Of a DNA stretch of 64,000 nt, positions 11,464 to 23,290 are shown one piece after another. Source of the stretch: Aphrocallistes beatrix (taxonomy: Eukaryota; Porifera; Hexactinellida; Sceptrulophora; Aphrocallistidae); contig OY725489.1 in assembly GCA_963281255.1 (NCBI GenBank), forward strand, positions 2,108,001-2,172,000, given 5' to 3'. The stretch's first letter is position 1. Each line of letters starts with the position of its first letter. Below the pieces are notes generated by a model that worked only from the letters and a program-made list of their open reading frames with translations, was not told the DNA's origin and searched no databases. A program made the translations under genes and the position numbers.

Positions 11464-12690
11464 CAGTGCGTTCGGAAATTATTGGCAGTAAATATTATTT
11501 CATTATCCTTCACATATATTCTTAACTCACCATATATAAGTTGTATCAGTTATAAAAACTTGAAGTATACACTCCACTTTTTAAAAAACCATAGGCGTAG
11601 CATTATTTTATGCTAAACCTATTCTAAAAAAATTCTGACAATCAAATTTTATACGTATTATTTTTGCTCACACTTTTTGACCCATCTTTTCCAATTTCGA
11701 CTGTCTGTATTCTCCCACAACTTTGGAATGAAGGCTCAAGAAAAGGATAGAATCAAGATAAAGGGACTCTGAAGCTGGGATAACAAATGCGACTGAAATA
11801 TCGAGACGCCTCGCGATACCTGAGCCGACATTCTATCGTGTTTTGAAGTCAATTTCTGACAAAAAGAGCTTGACTCATAAGAAAGGAGCAGGTTGACCTC
11901 CTAAATTGCACAAAGCCGATCGAAACCGGATTATGGAACTAGTTCAACACAATCCAAGGATCACCCTGAATGAATGCCGAGCAAAATTGGGTACTCCAGT
12001 TGCCAAAAGTACACTATCGGAGGAAATGAAGAGGAGAAGCCTACAATATCGCCAGGCAGTCAGAATTCCCGCCTTGTCACCTCTCCATATTGCTAAGCGA
12101 ATGGAATCGTGTAGGAAAATCAGGGGTCAGGACTGGTCTAAAGTGTTCTTTACTGATGAATGCTCTATTTGGATGAATACTGGCAAGATCTATGTATGGA
12201 CAAAGAAAGGACAGCCCATCAATCTGCCAACTTTCAAACATTCATATTTGGGGTGGGATTTCGGTAATGGGTAAAACGAACCTCAAAATTTTCACCGAAA
12301 ACTTCAACCAGGAACGATATAAAACCGTTTTAAATGAGTGTCTTATACATGAAGCTAGTGCCTTTTATGGAAATCAATGGGTATTGCAAGAGGATAACAG
12401 TCCTATCCACACTGGAAAGGCGGCAAGGGCTTGGAAACAGGAATTTGTCCCCCACCAGATCGACTGGCCGTCCAATAGCCCCGATCTCAACCCAATTGAG
12501 AATCCTTGGGCTGTAATGTAAAAAAAACTCCTCAAAAAAAGATTCACCAACACAAATGAGTTGAAGGATGGTATTTTGGAGGTATGGGACACATTTGATC
12601 CAGACTTTTTACAGCCATTTTGTCTAAGCATGGACAAAATAATTCGGTTGTGTCAAAGGAAATGGCAAATAAATAAATTATTAGCAATAC
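11464..12690 (+). mobile_element. Tc1-like transposon, left end and body
   Basis: After TA, CAGTGCGTTCGGAAATTATT begins at 11464, a typical Tc1 inverted-repeat start. The transposase gene follows on the same strand. The matching right end is not found before the family A copy at 12740, so that end is lost or too diverged. Confidence 0.65.
11726..12663 (+). pseudogene. Tc1-family transposase (DD34E), frameshifted
   Basis: The gene would cut and paste its element using a DDE nuclease. The N-terminal helix-turn-helix region from 11726 holds stops. From 11906 a 122-codon frame runs through RITLNECRAKLG and VFFTDECSIW, which holds the first aspartate. Near 12250 the frame shifts, and the next frame carries IHIWGGISVMG, the second aspartate (QEDNSPIHTG) and the glutamate (SPDLNPIENPW). 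I count 34 residues between the second and third catalytic residues, the Tc1 value. A TAA at about 12519 ends that frame, but sense continues (FTNTNELKDGILEVW and on). So the catalytic residues all survive while the frame is broken at least three times. Confidence 0.8.
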
Positions 12691-12739
12691 ATTAGTTTCT
12701 CCATTATATTTTGCAAGAGGGAGCCCCGAATTGATAGTT

Positions 12740-13182
12740 TTCTTCAAAAAGAGAGTCTTTTGGCTATGGCTCCAGTAAGTTCTGAGCTCAGACGAAAATG
12801 TCAGCACATCATGGAATTATGACGTCATTGTCACATTTTAAAAAGTTAAGCAATACAGTTATTCGAGCATAACTCAGCCATTATAGGAGATAGAAGGCTG
12901 ACATTTTAATATAATCTGTATACCAACATACCTCATATATGATGCAACTATTATCAAAAAATGATGACTCCTCACTTTCTAATGACGTCATCATTACTCA
13001 TCAAAATTTTAAAAATTGATAATTTCGGTGATTTTCCTGCGATATAGATTATAATAGTAGGACAAACGTATTTATAGATGTTCTCTCCCGTATAATTAAC
13101 CAATGTGACCTCAGGCGACCGAAGGGATGTACGCCGCCCGCGCAGCGCTAGCAAGCGAACCGCGCTTGTATATATATATATA
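12740..13182 (-). repeat. Family A repeat copy
   Basis: It reads tail to cap on the plus strand: GGCTATGGCTCCAGTAAGTT, GAGCTCAG, TGACGTCA twice, then the GC cap with GCGCAGCGC and CGCGCTTGTATATA. Confidence 0.7.
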
Positions 13183-13394
13183 TATATCGTTTACGGATAT
13201 TTCGTCGCTGACATTTCGTCACATAGACATTTTGTCTCCTGAACATATGTTGCCGGATAATGAGTAGCGTCCCTGGAATTTTTGTCCCTAAAAAATTCGT
13301 TTCATTAGAGACTTAAATAAGCAGTTACTAATATGTAAGATACGGAAATTGAGGCTTTTGGAGTGGAGTATATTTGAAAAAAAAGGGTTGGCAT
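13183..13394. repeat. TTTCGTC-type iterated fragment
   Basis: TACGGATATTTCGTC, TGACATTTCGTCAC and similar units resemble the GGACATTTCGTATA units of the MITE at 21803-22188. Only one arm is visible. Confidence 0.35.
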
Positions 13395-13835
13395 GTAGGA
13401 GTCTTTTGGCTATGGCTCCAGTAGGTTCTGAGTTCAGAGCAAAATGTCGACTCATCATGGAATGATGACGTCATTGTAACATTTAAAAAAGTAGAGCAAT
13501 ACAGTTATCCGAGTATAACTCAGCCACTATAGGAGATAGAAGGCTGAAGTTTTAATCGAACCTCTACACTAGCATACCTCACAAATGATGCAACTATCAT
13601 CAAAAAAATAATGACTCCTCACTTTGTTATTACGTCATCCTTACGCATCAAAAGTTTTAAAATTGACAATTTGGTGATTCTTCGAGTGATATCGATTATC
13701 ACAGTAGGACAGACATATTTAGAGATGCTATCCCCCTTATGTTAACCAATGTGACCCCAGGCGACTGAAGGGATCCTCTGGCGGACAAAAAGTGTCCGTT
13801 AGCCTCGTAGCGCAAGCAAGCGAAGCGCGCTTGTA
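13395..13835 (-). repeat. Family A repeat copy
   Basis: Full tail-to-cap order with slightly changed boxes (TTACGTCATCC instead of TGACGTCATC). It ends GAAGCGCGCTTGTA, directly abutting a partial copy in opposite orientation. Confidence 0.7.
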
Positions 13836-14050
13836 TTCTATTAAAATTCAGCCTTCTATCTCCTATAATGGCTGAGTTATGCTCGAATAACTGTATTGCC
13901 TAACTTTTTAAAATGTGACAATGACAACATAATTCCATGATGCGTCGATATTTTCGTCTGAGCTCAGAACTTATTGGAGCCATAGCCAAAAGACTCCCAC
14001 CTGCCAAAAATCAGCTTTCTGTTCCTTGCTGTTTTTTCAATCAATTCTAT
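13836..14050 (+). repeat. Family A repeat, tail half only
   Basis: It begins at TTCTATTAAAATTCAGCC and ends TTCAATCAATTCTATATA. Together with the preceding copy it forms an inverted pair. Confidence 0.65.
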
Positions 14051-14500
14051 ATATATGTCATGGGGGAACTTCAAATCTGGGGGAATTTGAAGTTCCCCCA
14101 GGGGGAATTCAAATTGGAGTTTCCACTGGGGGGAATTTCAATTGGAGTTTCCCCTAGTGGAATTTCAAATTCCCCTAGTGGGAACTCCAATTTGAATTTG
14201 CCCTGGGGGAATTTAAAATTCTAAAGACTAGATTTAGTTGTACAAAAAATTGGAGTTTCCACTAGGGGAATTTAAATTTCCACTAGGGGAAACTCCAATT
14301 GAAATTCCCCCCAGTGGAAACTCCAATTTGAGAATTTTAAATTCCCCCAGGGCAAATTCCAATTGGAGTTCCCACTAGTGGAATTTAAAATTCCACTTGG
14401 GGAAACTCCAATTGAAATTTCCCCCAGGGGAAACTCCAATTTGAATTTCCCCTGGAGGAACTTCAAATTCCCCCAGATTTGAAGTTCCCCCATGACATAT
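14051..14500. mobile_element. Palindromic MITE built from GGGGAATTTCAAATT units
   Basis: Perfect inverted ends of about 35 bp (ATATATGTCATGGGGGAACT and complement). Inside, GGGGGAATTTCAATTGGAGT-like units alternate with their complements, so nearly the whole 450 bp can fold. ORFs seen here only read the repeat. It lies in a TA-rich junction between family A copies. Confidence 0.7.
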
Positions 14501-14529
14501 ATATATATATATAGATTATCCAGTTTTAA

Positions 14530-15427
14530 TAGTAAGGATTATTATTATTACAAGCGCGCTTCGCTGCTTGCGCTGCGCGGCTGACAAACAATTTGTATCC
14601 GCTGCCTGTGGTCACCATGATTAAATATATGGGAGATAACATCTCTAAATACTTCTGTCCTACTGTTATAATCGATATCGCACGAAAAATCACAAAATTT
14701 ATCAATTTTTAAAATTTTGATGAGTAATGATAACGTCATAACAAAGTGATGAGTGATCATTTTTTGATGATAGTTGTGCCATATGTGAGATATATTAATA
14801 TACATAATCTATTAAAATTTTAGCATTCTATCTCCTATATTAGCTGATTTATGCTCTGATAACTGTATTGCTTAACTTTAAAAATGTGACAATGACGTCA
14901 TAATCCATGATGATTCTACATTTTGCTCTGAGCTCAGAACTTAGTGGTGCCATAGCCAAAATGCTCCCACCAGGGCTGGGGTTGGTTAACCGATATTCGG
15001 GGTCGGTTATTTTTGTTTCCTCCAGGGCGGTTAACCGGTTAACCAATGTCAATATCAATTAGTATAAATATGGATTTGTCGACTAATATTTAACCTGATA
15101 TTGAAAAATTGACAATCTTCAGTAGTCTCAAAATATACTATTTGGTTATAAAAATTGTAATAAAAGTAATATTGTGATATTGCAGTAACCAAAATTTTAC
15201 TTGTAGAAGTAATATTCATGAATCTCCATCGAAAAACAATGAAATTAGTATAAATTTTCAGAAAATAAAGCAGATCGGCTAACCGATCCAAAATTTTCTT
15301 AACCGTTAACCGTGATTGATGGCGGTTAACCGGTTAACCGAATCCAGCCTTGCTCCCACATGTCAAAATTCAGCTTTCTGCGCCCGGCAGTTTCTTCAAT
15401 CAATTCGTTACAGATATACTATGCTTA
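14530..15427 (+). repeat. Family A repeat copy, split by a hAT-like MITE
   Basis: Cap at 14550-14610, body to CTCCCAC at 14970, then the insertion 14971-15352, then the body resumes at CTCCCACATGTCAAAATTCA and ends CAATTCGTTACAG at 15415. A mariner element follows inside the TA-rich junction. Confidence 0.7.
14971..15352. mobile_element. hAT-like MITE with GGTTAACC palindromes
   Basis: It starts CAGGGCTGGGGTTGGTTAAC and ends with AACCGAATCCAGCCTTG. CTCCCAC lies at both borders (with a shared G, an 8-bp GCTCCCAC), and the uninterrupted family A consensus has one CTCCCACATG here. GGTTAACCGGTTAACC motifs sit near both ends. A second copy is at 41655-42014. Confidence 0.7.
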
Positions 15428-16623
15428 GGTCATTTCAAAAGTACTGATCACCCCCCACCAATTTAGTATTAAGCAACCACTGATGTGTTATTTAATTACA
15501 TATTCTCAAATAGTCTCCCTTGACGCGAATACACTCCTTTAGACGGTCTAACCAGCAGCGGAATGTCTTTTATGCTCGGAATGTCTTTTTATACGAGGGT
15601 GATTCAGTGTTCATCCCTATATCCTCGATGTATGCGGCGACTTGTTTAGTTTTATGGCTACTGGCATTATAATGTAGAAGTTTTATTTCACGAGGACCAG
15701 TTCTCGGCCGACGCTCTGTGTAGTGTTTACTGACTCTGCCTCGCGTGCATTAAAAGTATCCAGTATAATTCTGGCTCTTCGCAACGCAAACCTAAGCAAC
15801 TGGGCCGTAGGCGTCAAATGCAATTACGTACATCACCCTCTTGGCACGGAAATATGGACGCGGTCTTTTAGATCAGGGTTCGCCCGGATGCAGCCAACAC
15901 TTATATTCTTCCTTGGATTTCGGTTGTGAATAGTAAATCCATGTTTCATCTATTGTTACTATCTCATAGAGTCGTCTTGCATCAAATTTTTCGTAATGTA
16001 GTAGAAGATTTTGCAACATTCTACCTCTGTTTCATCTGGGCCTCTGACAGCAAATACGGCACCCGCCGACCGCAAACCTTCCTTACTCCGCGATCTTCCT
16101 TCAGAATGCGGTAAATACTTCCCGTTGAGATATCCGTATACCTAGAAATCTCTTCAATAGAGCAGAAAGGTTCTTTTCGAAGAAATTCACCAACTAACTC
16201 AATTGAGGGTTCACAGGTTGCAGATTTAGGCCTACCAGTCCGAGGCTTATCTTCAATGCTGTCTCTTCCCTCTCTAAATAGTTGAGCCCACCTTCTAACT
16301 GTGGAATAAGCAAGTGCTTGATCTCCACAAACTTCCACGAGATCATTGTGGATGTTCCTGTTCGAATCTTTTAGCAGTGAACGAAACTTGATATTTGCCT
16401 TTTGCTCTTGCTCACTAATTTACGATTTTGAAGCCATAAATGTATAAGTAGCCAAAACTGACAAGATTGAAATGATGATTATAAGAAAAATACTTATGTT
16501 ATCTTAAAATTTCTTTTAGATATCAGGAGAGAATGGGTAGTGCTATCTAGATTATATTAATTGGTGCATTAGATATACACTAGCTGTCGAAAATCAATTG
16601 TGATCAGTACTTTTGAAATTACC
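15428..16623. mobile_element. Mariner transposon, about 1.2 kb
   Basis: Inverted ends GGTCATTTCAAAAGTACTGA and GGTAATTTCAAAAGTACTGA, flanked on both sides by TA. Length and gene layout fit a mariner element. It sits in the linker between family A sequence and ATTAATCGAGTTTTAATAGT. Confidence 0.8.
15590..16437 (-). pseudogene. Mariner transposase, decayed
   Basis: The minus strand carries a paired-like helix-turn-helix N-terminus: ALAYSTVRRWAQLFREGRDS, then DKPRTGRPKSATCEPSIELV, the arginine-rich GRPR-type linker of mariner proteins, and ISTGSIYRILKEDRGVRKV (second helix-turn-helix). The first methionine (16437) is followed after four codons by a stop, the clean frame covers only 105 codons, and the catalytic part (about 15600-16020) is broken into short frames. 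One piece still reads like the first-aspartate region (TIDETWIYYSQPKSKEEY-like, across frame changes). Not functional. Confidence 0.7.
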
Positions 16624-17262
16624 TAAGTATATATATAAATATACATTAATCGAGTTTTAATAGTAAGGATTATTATTAATTATTATTATTATTCTCAAAT
16701 ACGTCGCTAGAGTCAAAATGTTAACAATGACCACCTTTAACACAAAGGATTTAAAATTTGTAAATATATGCAAAGAATCCTTCAACAGCCTTAAGTTTTG
16801 TATTGTAAATTTCCCATCTAAAATTGTTTCAGTCATCATAGCTCATAATGGTATTTGTTTTCAAAATTTCACTATCACAAAGGTTTATCTTTTCATTAGA
16901 ATGACTCGTTAGAAATGCGAAAATGCCTTTTTATACAGTTATATTTTTTCCAAAATATAATACCCAATTTGTGGGATTTTTTAATTTGTATACGATTACT
17001 GTGGTATGAGACATTTTCCCGAATCCATTGTGCCAATCAATCTATTCCTCCTTTTGCCATTTTATGTAATATTTAATGATTTAGTATTAGGATGACGAAG
17101 GATTTTATTTTTTTCAAATATTCTAGAGACAATAATGGTCCTTAGTGGCCAAAATGGTGTTTTTGCATAAACACTAATTCAATTGTCCCAAATACCCGTC
17201 CTTAACAATTTATGTTTTGATTTCAGTGGGTTTTTTTCCATCTTGAATCCTTAATTTAAGTA
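16624..17262. other. No gene seen; family A linker at start
   Basis: TATATTAATCGAGTTTTAATAGTAAGG-like linker at 16645-16670, then AT-rich sequence with short ORFs on both strands that have no recognisable motif. Confidence 0.3.
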
Positions 17263-17788
17263 CAGTGGAACCCCGCTTAACGGCCATCCCGATTTAACGG
17301 CCACTTTTCGAATTCCCGGACAACTTACAATAGACATTAATATTAATTTGCTTCAGAATTCCGGCCACCCCGCTATTCCGAATTACGGCCATCCTTTTTG
17401 GAACGAAACCCTTTTTTAACCTCAGAATACGGCCAATCTTAACAATAGGGAATCATTATTGCAGTTTTAAAAACGAAAACAATTCTTGACAATTCCTTAA
17501 CAACACACTCAATTGTATAACGTATCCATATAAATGCAAATCATATTAATCAGTAAGAAATTCATACGTTTATTAATCTCAAGGCATTCTTGAAAGACAA
17601 GTCAATGACAAATGACCTAACCATGATATCTTCTATTGAAGATAGAGTAATCGAAAAGGCCATTTTCGCACGTTTTTCAGATTGCAAACAATCAACACTA
17701 GATAAAATTTATGTATTAGCTTGTTATAATTAGTATAGTATGGTCAATATGAATGGATTATGATTTCCGTAATTCCGTGGTTCCACTG
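17263..17788. mobile_element. Pogo/Tigger-type MITE
   Basis: Ends CAGTGGAACCCCGCTTAACG and CAGTGGAACCACGGAATTAC (as complement), both next to TA. Internal GGCCA-rich blocks (AACGGCCAC, TACGGCCAT). 526 bp with no transposase. Confidence 0.7.
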
Positions 17789-17912
17789 TATGTGATGTTT
17801 GAGCCTATTTAGAAACGTCAATATTTGTAAACCTTCACGATTGCGTGTACCTTTTCTAGGATGGAATTATATCTTGTTTCATTAGTGATTGAGTTGAATA
17901 TATTATATTTGG

Positions 17913-18151
17913 TAAGGATATCGCTCTCTTTACTTTGCCTGATGTAAAAAATGCACTAATTGTTTTATTGTTAATCCGATTGTATAACTAAGTGGTGTAC
18001 CATCTAACCGTACTAGTTGGAAGGTATTTAGCAGCGGTTCTGAACCTAGGATACGCGTACGCACCCCCAAGGGTACCTGAGGTGAATTCAATCTGTCCAA
18101 AATGTTTACTAGAACCTTAATAGAACTCTTAGTTATTGTTTGTCTATTTTG
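17913..18151. repeat. Diverged duplicate of the TTAA-element left end
   Basis: GGTAAGGATATCGCTCTC, then TATTGTTAATCCGATTGTAT, then CTAGTTGGAAGGTATTTA parallel 18150-18275 in the same order, giving a head-to-tail duplication of the left end. Confidence 0.5.
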
Positions 18152-18155
18152 TTAA

Positions 18156-19947
18156 GGATACCGCCCTCGAAAAACTTTGTTTGGCGTTAAAAAACGGCAA
18201 TTTTTTTATTGTTAATTTCATTGTATTACTGAGCGGTCTACCATCTGATAGTACTATAGTTGGACGGTATTTATTTTGATTTTTATGAGTTAACCCCCTA
18301 AAGTTTAGCGTTACTAAAATTGAAAAACTATTGGAGGTTTTTGATGCATTCACCAATTAGTTTTTAAACTTAATTGATATTTTTTTAATGATATGGACCT
18401 CAACATTGTTTTGGCACCTATGGAGATTATATGCCACAAAGATTCAGAAAAATGGTCAAATAAAATCCAAACAAAATAGCTCTTTAAGGAAGTCCATTTA
18501 TATAATTCTCGGGAAATCGCCTGTTTGATATCAAATATTTAGCGATCACTCACTGGATCAGAAATATAATTTGATCGGATCCGACCATTTGTTCGTGATA
18601 TATCGCTTACTATAGGTAAAGTTCAGGCATAATATCTCTCTATGGTCCCGAAAGAGGCCGATGTCATATCTTCAAAACTATTCAAGATAGTCAATCAAAA
18701 CTATCAAAACTATTGAAGATATATAATCTATTATATTCTTAAATAATGGATATATGCGGAGATATATAGGTTCCTCAAACATTCCTTTGTCAAAAAATAT
18801 ATTTTTCTCGACTCATCATTGACTGTAATACAAATTCTATGGAGAACTTTGAATATATTAGAAATTGGCGAATCTAATCATTAAATATGTATCCTAACGT
18901 GGTTATTGTGCTAAATAATGAATACAATTGTCGTTAATAATGTGTACAGAAAAAATGGAGAACTTTTGATAATTATTTTGAAAGTTCTGGCCTTGGACAT
19001 CCCAGATTCGGTCAAAACCCCCCATTTAGGGTCAAAAGGAGATATCTCTCTCTCTCTCTGTAAATATAATCCCAAATTCTTAGTTCTCACTTCCTAATAT
19101 ACTTTTTATGAGGGTACAATATGATTCTTTGATAATGATTGCACTACATCCTTTGGAATGTTAAATTTTAGATTTTGTCATATGTTGACGTAGTATTTTT
19201 CGAAATTCCTAACTTGAAAATAAAAGTTGTAGACTTTCGTTCTAACTTCTTAATGTACTTTTTTGAAGCTATTATTCATTTTAAACTGATAGATTATACT
19301 CTTAGTGCAAGGAATATGAATTATTAGTCACAATTATCTCCAAATATTCAGGGTTAGAGGCATCAAGGAAATTTGTGGATTTTCAGGGTATTCTTGCTAT
19401 TATATGTAAATATTTGGTTCAAATACACCTAAATCAGCTGTATAAATACAAATAAATGTCTGTGAATGCTTTTGTTCATTTTTTCTAACTCATTTACATT
19501 CGAATATAAGCTCTATATCTCTGGACTTACTTTTTACTGATATCTTAGTAATTTGGTGATTTTATTCCTGATTTCAAAAAAAAGACATTTTTGGCCCTTT
19601 TTTTCGGAGACCGATAAAATTTACAATTTTTGTCATTTTAAACTTTATTTTGGTCTTATGAAGTGGCAAATATGATATAATATCTATGATTCGATTTTGG
19701 AAGCATTTTTTTCCTTGGTATGTCATAAACAATTCCTTGACGGATTTCTACCATTAATATGTACCTGCGATAAACGAAAAATAAACTTCGTGACACTATA
19801 TCTCTAAAACTAGAAATTGTAATCAAAAACGGTTGGAATTTGCAAGTATTTCCAGACAGAGATGCGTGCCCTCGCTTAACATCTCTTATAGCTCTACTTT
19901 CATCGTATGCTGTGAGCCAAATCATACGGTTTTCGAGGGCGGTATCC
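18156..19947. mobile_element. TTAA-flanked element with GGATACCGCCCTCG ends
   Basis: Inverted ends GGATACCGCCCTCGAAAA, 18 bp identical on both sides, each flanked by TTAA (18152-18155 and 19948-19951). TTAA duplications are the hallmark of piggyBac-type insertion, but piggyBac ends normally begin CCC and no transposase is present in the 1.8 kb, so the assignment is open. A TA-duplicating element whose ends happen to include TTAA is the alternative. The interior contains one copy of the repeat described at 18700. Confidence 0.55.
18700..19335. repeat. Dispersed repeat B, copy 1
   Basis: Shares ordered blocks with 20340-20725 and 23630-24245: AGATATATAATCTATTATA, CCCAAATTCTTAGTTCTC, AATATACTTTTTA, GTAGTATTTTTCGAAA, GTAGACTTTCGTTCTAACTT. 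No coding capacity. Confidence 0.65.
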
Positions 19948-20339
19948 TTAAAATAAATCGTAGCGTTATTTTCAAGTTCAACAACATTGATAGGGGACGT
20001 GAAACCTTATGTTGACACCAAGGAATACCACTAACTGAAAAGGTTCCGACCCACTACCCTAAAGTTTTGAGTTAGTAAAAATTGGAAATTATTGTTTTTC
20101 GACGCAGTCATCAGTTAGTTTTTTACTTATTTGATATTTAATCGATATCATTTGGAAAATGATCAAATTTACCAATTTATCAACTTTTGATCTGTATTGA
20201 TGGCGTCATTGCACAGTAATGAGCAATCAATTTTTGATGATAGTTGCTTCATATGTGACAATATTATTCTACACATTCTATTATAATATCAGTATTTTAT
20301 ATTATCACCTAAAATGACTGAGTGATAGTCGAAAAATTG

Positions 20340-20725
20340 AGTTTCTCTTAATACCAATTATATGGGGTACTTTGAATATTCAAGTATTAGAAAATGTTTT
20401 GGCTTTGGGCCTCCCAGATTAAACCCTTTTAGGGTCCAAAAAGGGATATCTCAATATATATGTAAATATATGCCCGAATTCTTAGTTTTCAATTTCTAAT
20501 ATACTTTTTTAACGGTAGATTTATGATTCATTGTTATAATTGTACTACATCCTAAGTAATGTTCAGTTTTAGATCTTTATCATGTTGTGGTGTAGTATTT
20601 TTGAAAATCCCAACTTGGAGACCAAAAGTCGTAGATTTTCGTTCTAACTTACTAAGATACTATTTGAAGCTCTTTATATATTCTAAACTGATGGATTGTA
20701 CTTGGAGCACTAGGAATATGAATCT
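20340..20725. repeat. Dispersed repeat B, copy 2 (partial)
   Basis: Same block order as copy 1 from GGCTTTGGGCCTCCCAGAT to TTCTAAACTGATGGATTG. An 89-codon ORF here is not conserved in the other copies. A worn family A stretch (20150-20330) precedes it. Confidence 0.6.
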
Positions 20726-20824
20726 TTATTCCCAATTAGCTCAAAATATTCGGGGTTCGGGGCCTATGAAAAATTGGTGGATTTTCCTTGTACTCTTGCT
20801 ATTTTCCGCAAAACAGCATGGAAC

Positions 20825-20880
20825 ATAGCATTATAATACACTAAGGCACTGGTGCTGCATGTACCATGGATGAGTTAATG
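20825..20880. repeat. Isolated CATAGC-type element end
   Basis: CATAGCATTATAATACACTAAGGCACTGG-like sequence resembles the left end of the element at 50582 (CATAGCATTCTATATACTAA). I found no right end. Confidence 0.4.
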
Positions 20881-21729
20881 CCGTTGAATGTAGATTTTGA
20901 AAAATTGTGTTTATCATCAATGATATCATTTTGATATGCAACAATAGTAGGTTCTGAATATGTTATTGACTATGTTAATCCAGTATTACCCAATCTAATC
21001 GCCCAGACTAAATTTTGAGAATATAGTAGATTTTTATTGACAATTCTAAAGGCAATTACAAACAGATCACTGTTCAACAATCACAAAACAACATTAAAAA
21101 AATAACAAAAGCAGTGCACATCTAGTAATTTCATCTGTAATGAGTAATGAGTTTAAGTGCACAATGATATCTAGTATTGTTAATGAGTGATGAGGTTAGT
21201 TTGTAGTTAGAATACATCGTACATCTAGTATGTTGAATGAGGTAAGTACACATGAGAATATAGTACACGTATACACATCTAGCATAGAATCTTGATTGCA
21301 CTAAGGTAAACTGGAATTAAGTGAGGATCTTCGGAGTATCATCAAATCAGCTATAGAGATAAGTACGAATTAGATACTAAATTTTTTATGCTCTGTATTG
21401 TCAGACTTCGCGACAAATGCATTAAAAATTATTAACTCTCCTTGATAGAATACAAATCGAAACATTAATTACTAATTTATGTAAAATGTCCCATCGTTAT
21501 ACTTTACAATCACATAATTCTCTCCATTTTCCAATATACGTATTAGTTTTTCTTCAATTATTGACATACTTATTCGCACTAACAAACTACGGCATGGGCC
21601 AGCATAAAAGTTTTTACATATAATTCTGAGGTGTTTATCTTCCTAAAAGTCTCGGAAATAATGTTCACACAATCAATAACGGTAAGTGATGAAAACATAG
21701 ATAAGTGAACCTCTACCTAATGAATCAAC
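20881..21729. other. No gene seen
   Basis: AT-rich. Several GTACAC and CATCTAGTA repeats around 21110-21290 (CACATCTAG at 21117 and 21265) form a loose short-motif cluster. No ORF. Confidence 0.3.
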
Positions 21730-22330
21730 AAGTATGGCGGAGTTATGCTTGAATAACTGTATTGCTTAACTTTAAAAAATGTGACAATGACGTTATAAAT
21801 CCGATTGGCGGACATTTCGTATACGGACATTTCGTATACGGACAATTCGTATACGGACATTTCGAATAACGGACATTTCGCATAACGGACATTTCGTATA
21901 ATGGACATTTCGTATAATGGACATTTCGTATACGGAAATTTCGTACAGTGGACAATTAGTCTAAATAGAATCGAATGTCACTCGACCCCCCCACACGCCA
22001 GACAAAATGCCCAAATTCACTGCCCATTTCACAGTGTTCACAACTGAAAATGCTCACTTTCACTTTGCTCTTACAACGTTTCTTACACAAAATGCCTACA
22101 TTTCCGCTCTTTTGGCAGCATTATACGAAATATCCGTATAAGAAATGTCCATATACGAAATGTCCGTATACGAAGTGTCCGATTACCTATAAATCCATGA
22201 TGAGTCGACAGTTTGCTCTGAGCTCAGAACTTGGTGGAGCCATAGCCAAAAGAATCCGACATGCCAAAAATCAGCTTTCTGCGCCTGGCAGTTTCTTCAA
22301 TCAATTCGTTACAGAGATATACATATATAT
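21730..22330 (+). repeat. Family A tail half, split by a MITE
   Basis: GGCGGAGTTATGCTTGAATAAC to TATAAATCC at 21802, then the insertion 21803-22187, then ATGATGAGTCGAC through CAATTCGTTACAG at 22315. Confidence 0.65.
21803..22187. mobile_element. MITE built from GGACATTTCGTATAC units
   Basis: The left arm repeats GGACATTTCGTATAC or AAC about eight times, and the right arm ends with the complement GAAATGTCCGTATAC repeated. The direct repeat TATAAATCC flanks both sides (21794-21802 and 22188-22196), which is 8-9 bp and consistent with hAT-type insertion. The family A consensus has a single copy of this site. The centre (21955-22120) is unique. Confidence 0.65.
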
Positions 22331-22369
22331 ATATATATACACACAAACAAACAAACATTAATCGAGTTT

Positions 22370-23290
22370 TAATACCATTGATTAATTATATGGCAGATAA
22401 CATCACTAAATACGTCTGTCCCAATGTTATAATCGATATCGCACGAAAAAACACCGAATTTGTCAATTTTAAAAATTTTGATGCGTATTAATTACGTCAT
22501 AACAAAGTGATGAGTCATCATTTTTTGATAATAGTTGCATCATATGTGAAGTATGCTAATATACAGTTTCAATTATAATTTCTGCCTTCAATCTCCTATA
22601 ATGATTGCGTTATGCTCGAATAACTGTATTACTTAACTTTTAAAAATGTGACAATGACGTCATAATTCCAGGGTATCGGTCACTTCGTACCCAACACTCT
22701 TTCGTACCTTAATTATGACACTTTCGTACCCAATACACTTTCGTACCCAATACACTTTCGTACCCAATACTCTTTCGTACCCAATACACTTTCGTACCCA
22801 ATACTCTTTCGTACCCAATACTCTTTCGTACCCAATACTCTTTCAGATTTGTGTTTTTATAAAAACGAAATTGTGTTTTTATAAATGCGAAATTGTGTTT
22901 TTATAAATACGAAATTGTGTTTTTATAAAAACGAAATTGTGTTTTTATAAATACGAAATTGTGTTTTTATAAATACGAAATTGTGTTAGGTACGAAATTG
23001 TATTAGGTACGAAATTGTGTTAGGTACGAAATTGTATTAGGTACGATATTGTGTTAGGTACGAAATTGTGTTAGGTACGAAATTGTAATGAGTACGAAAT
23101 TGTATTAGGTACGAAATTGTGTTAGGTACGAAATTGCAATTAAGTACGAAATGGAAAGAGTACGAAATGGTTTAGGTGCGAAATGACTTGTATTCATAAT
23201 TCCATAATGAGTGGACATTTTCGTCTGAGCTCAGAACTTACTGGAGTCATAGCTAAAAGACTCCCACATGCCCAAAATCAGATATATATA
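22370..23290 (+). repeat. Family A copy without cap, split by a MITE
   Basis: It starts near ATTAATTATATGGCAGATAAC, carries ATCGATATCGCACGAAAAAAC, is interrupted at 22671-23195, and resumes TAATGAGTGGACATTTTCGT to CCCAAAATCAG. Confidence 0.65.
22671..23195. mobile_element. TTCGTACC-unit MITE, copy 1
   Basis: Starts GGGTATCGGTCACTTCGTAC and ends GCGAAATGACTTGTATTC. The left arm is TTTCGTACCCAATACAC repeated, and the right arm its inverse, GGTACGAAATTGTGTTA repeated, around a centre of AACGAAATTGTGTTTTTATA repeats. Direct repeat ATAATTCCA at both borders (22662-22670 and 23196-23204). Copy 2 is at 33141-33690. Confidence 0.75.

Noticed and set aside
11395..11616. 73-codon plus-strand ORF after the 10226 gene
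   Set aside because: It crosses the TA and terminal repeat of the Tc1 element starting at 11464, so it cannot be one original gene.
13937..14493. ORFs with NLKFPQG-like repeats
   Set aside because: Products of the palindromic GGGGAATTTCAAATT MITE; the same peptide appears from both strands.
22671..23195. Repeated TTTCGTACC tracts as possible telomere or centromere satellite
   Set aside because: Copies have defined ends and target duplications at two unrelated sites, so it is a mobile element.
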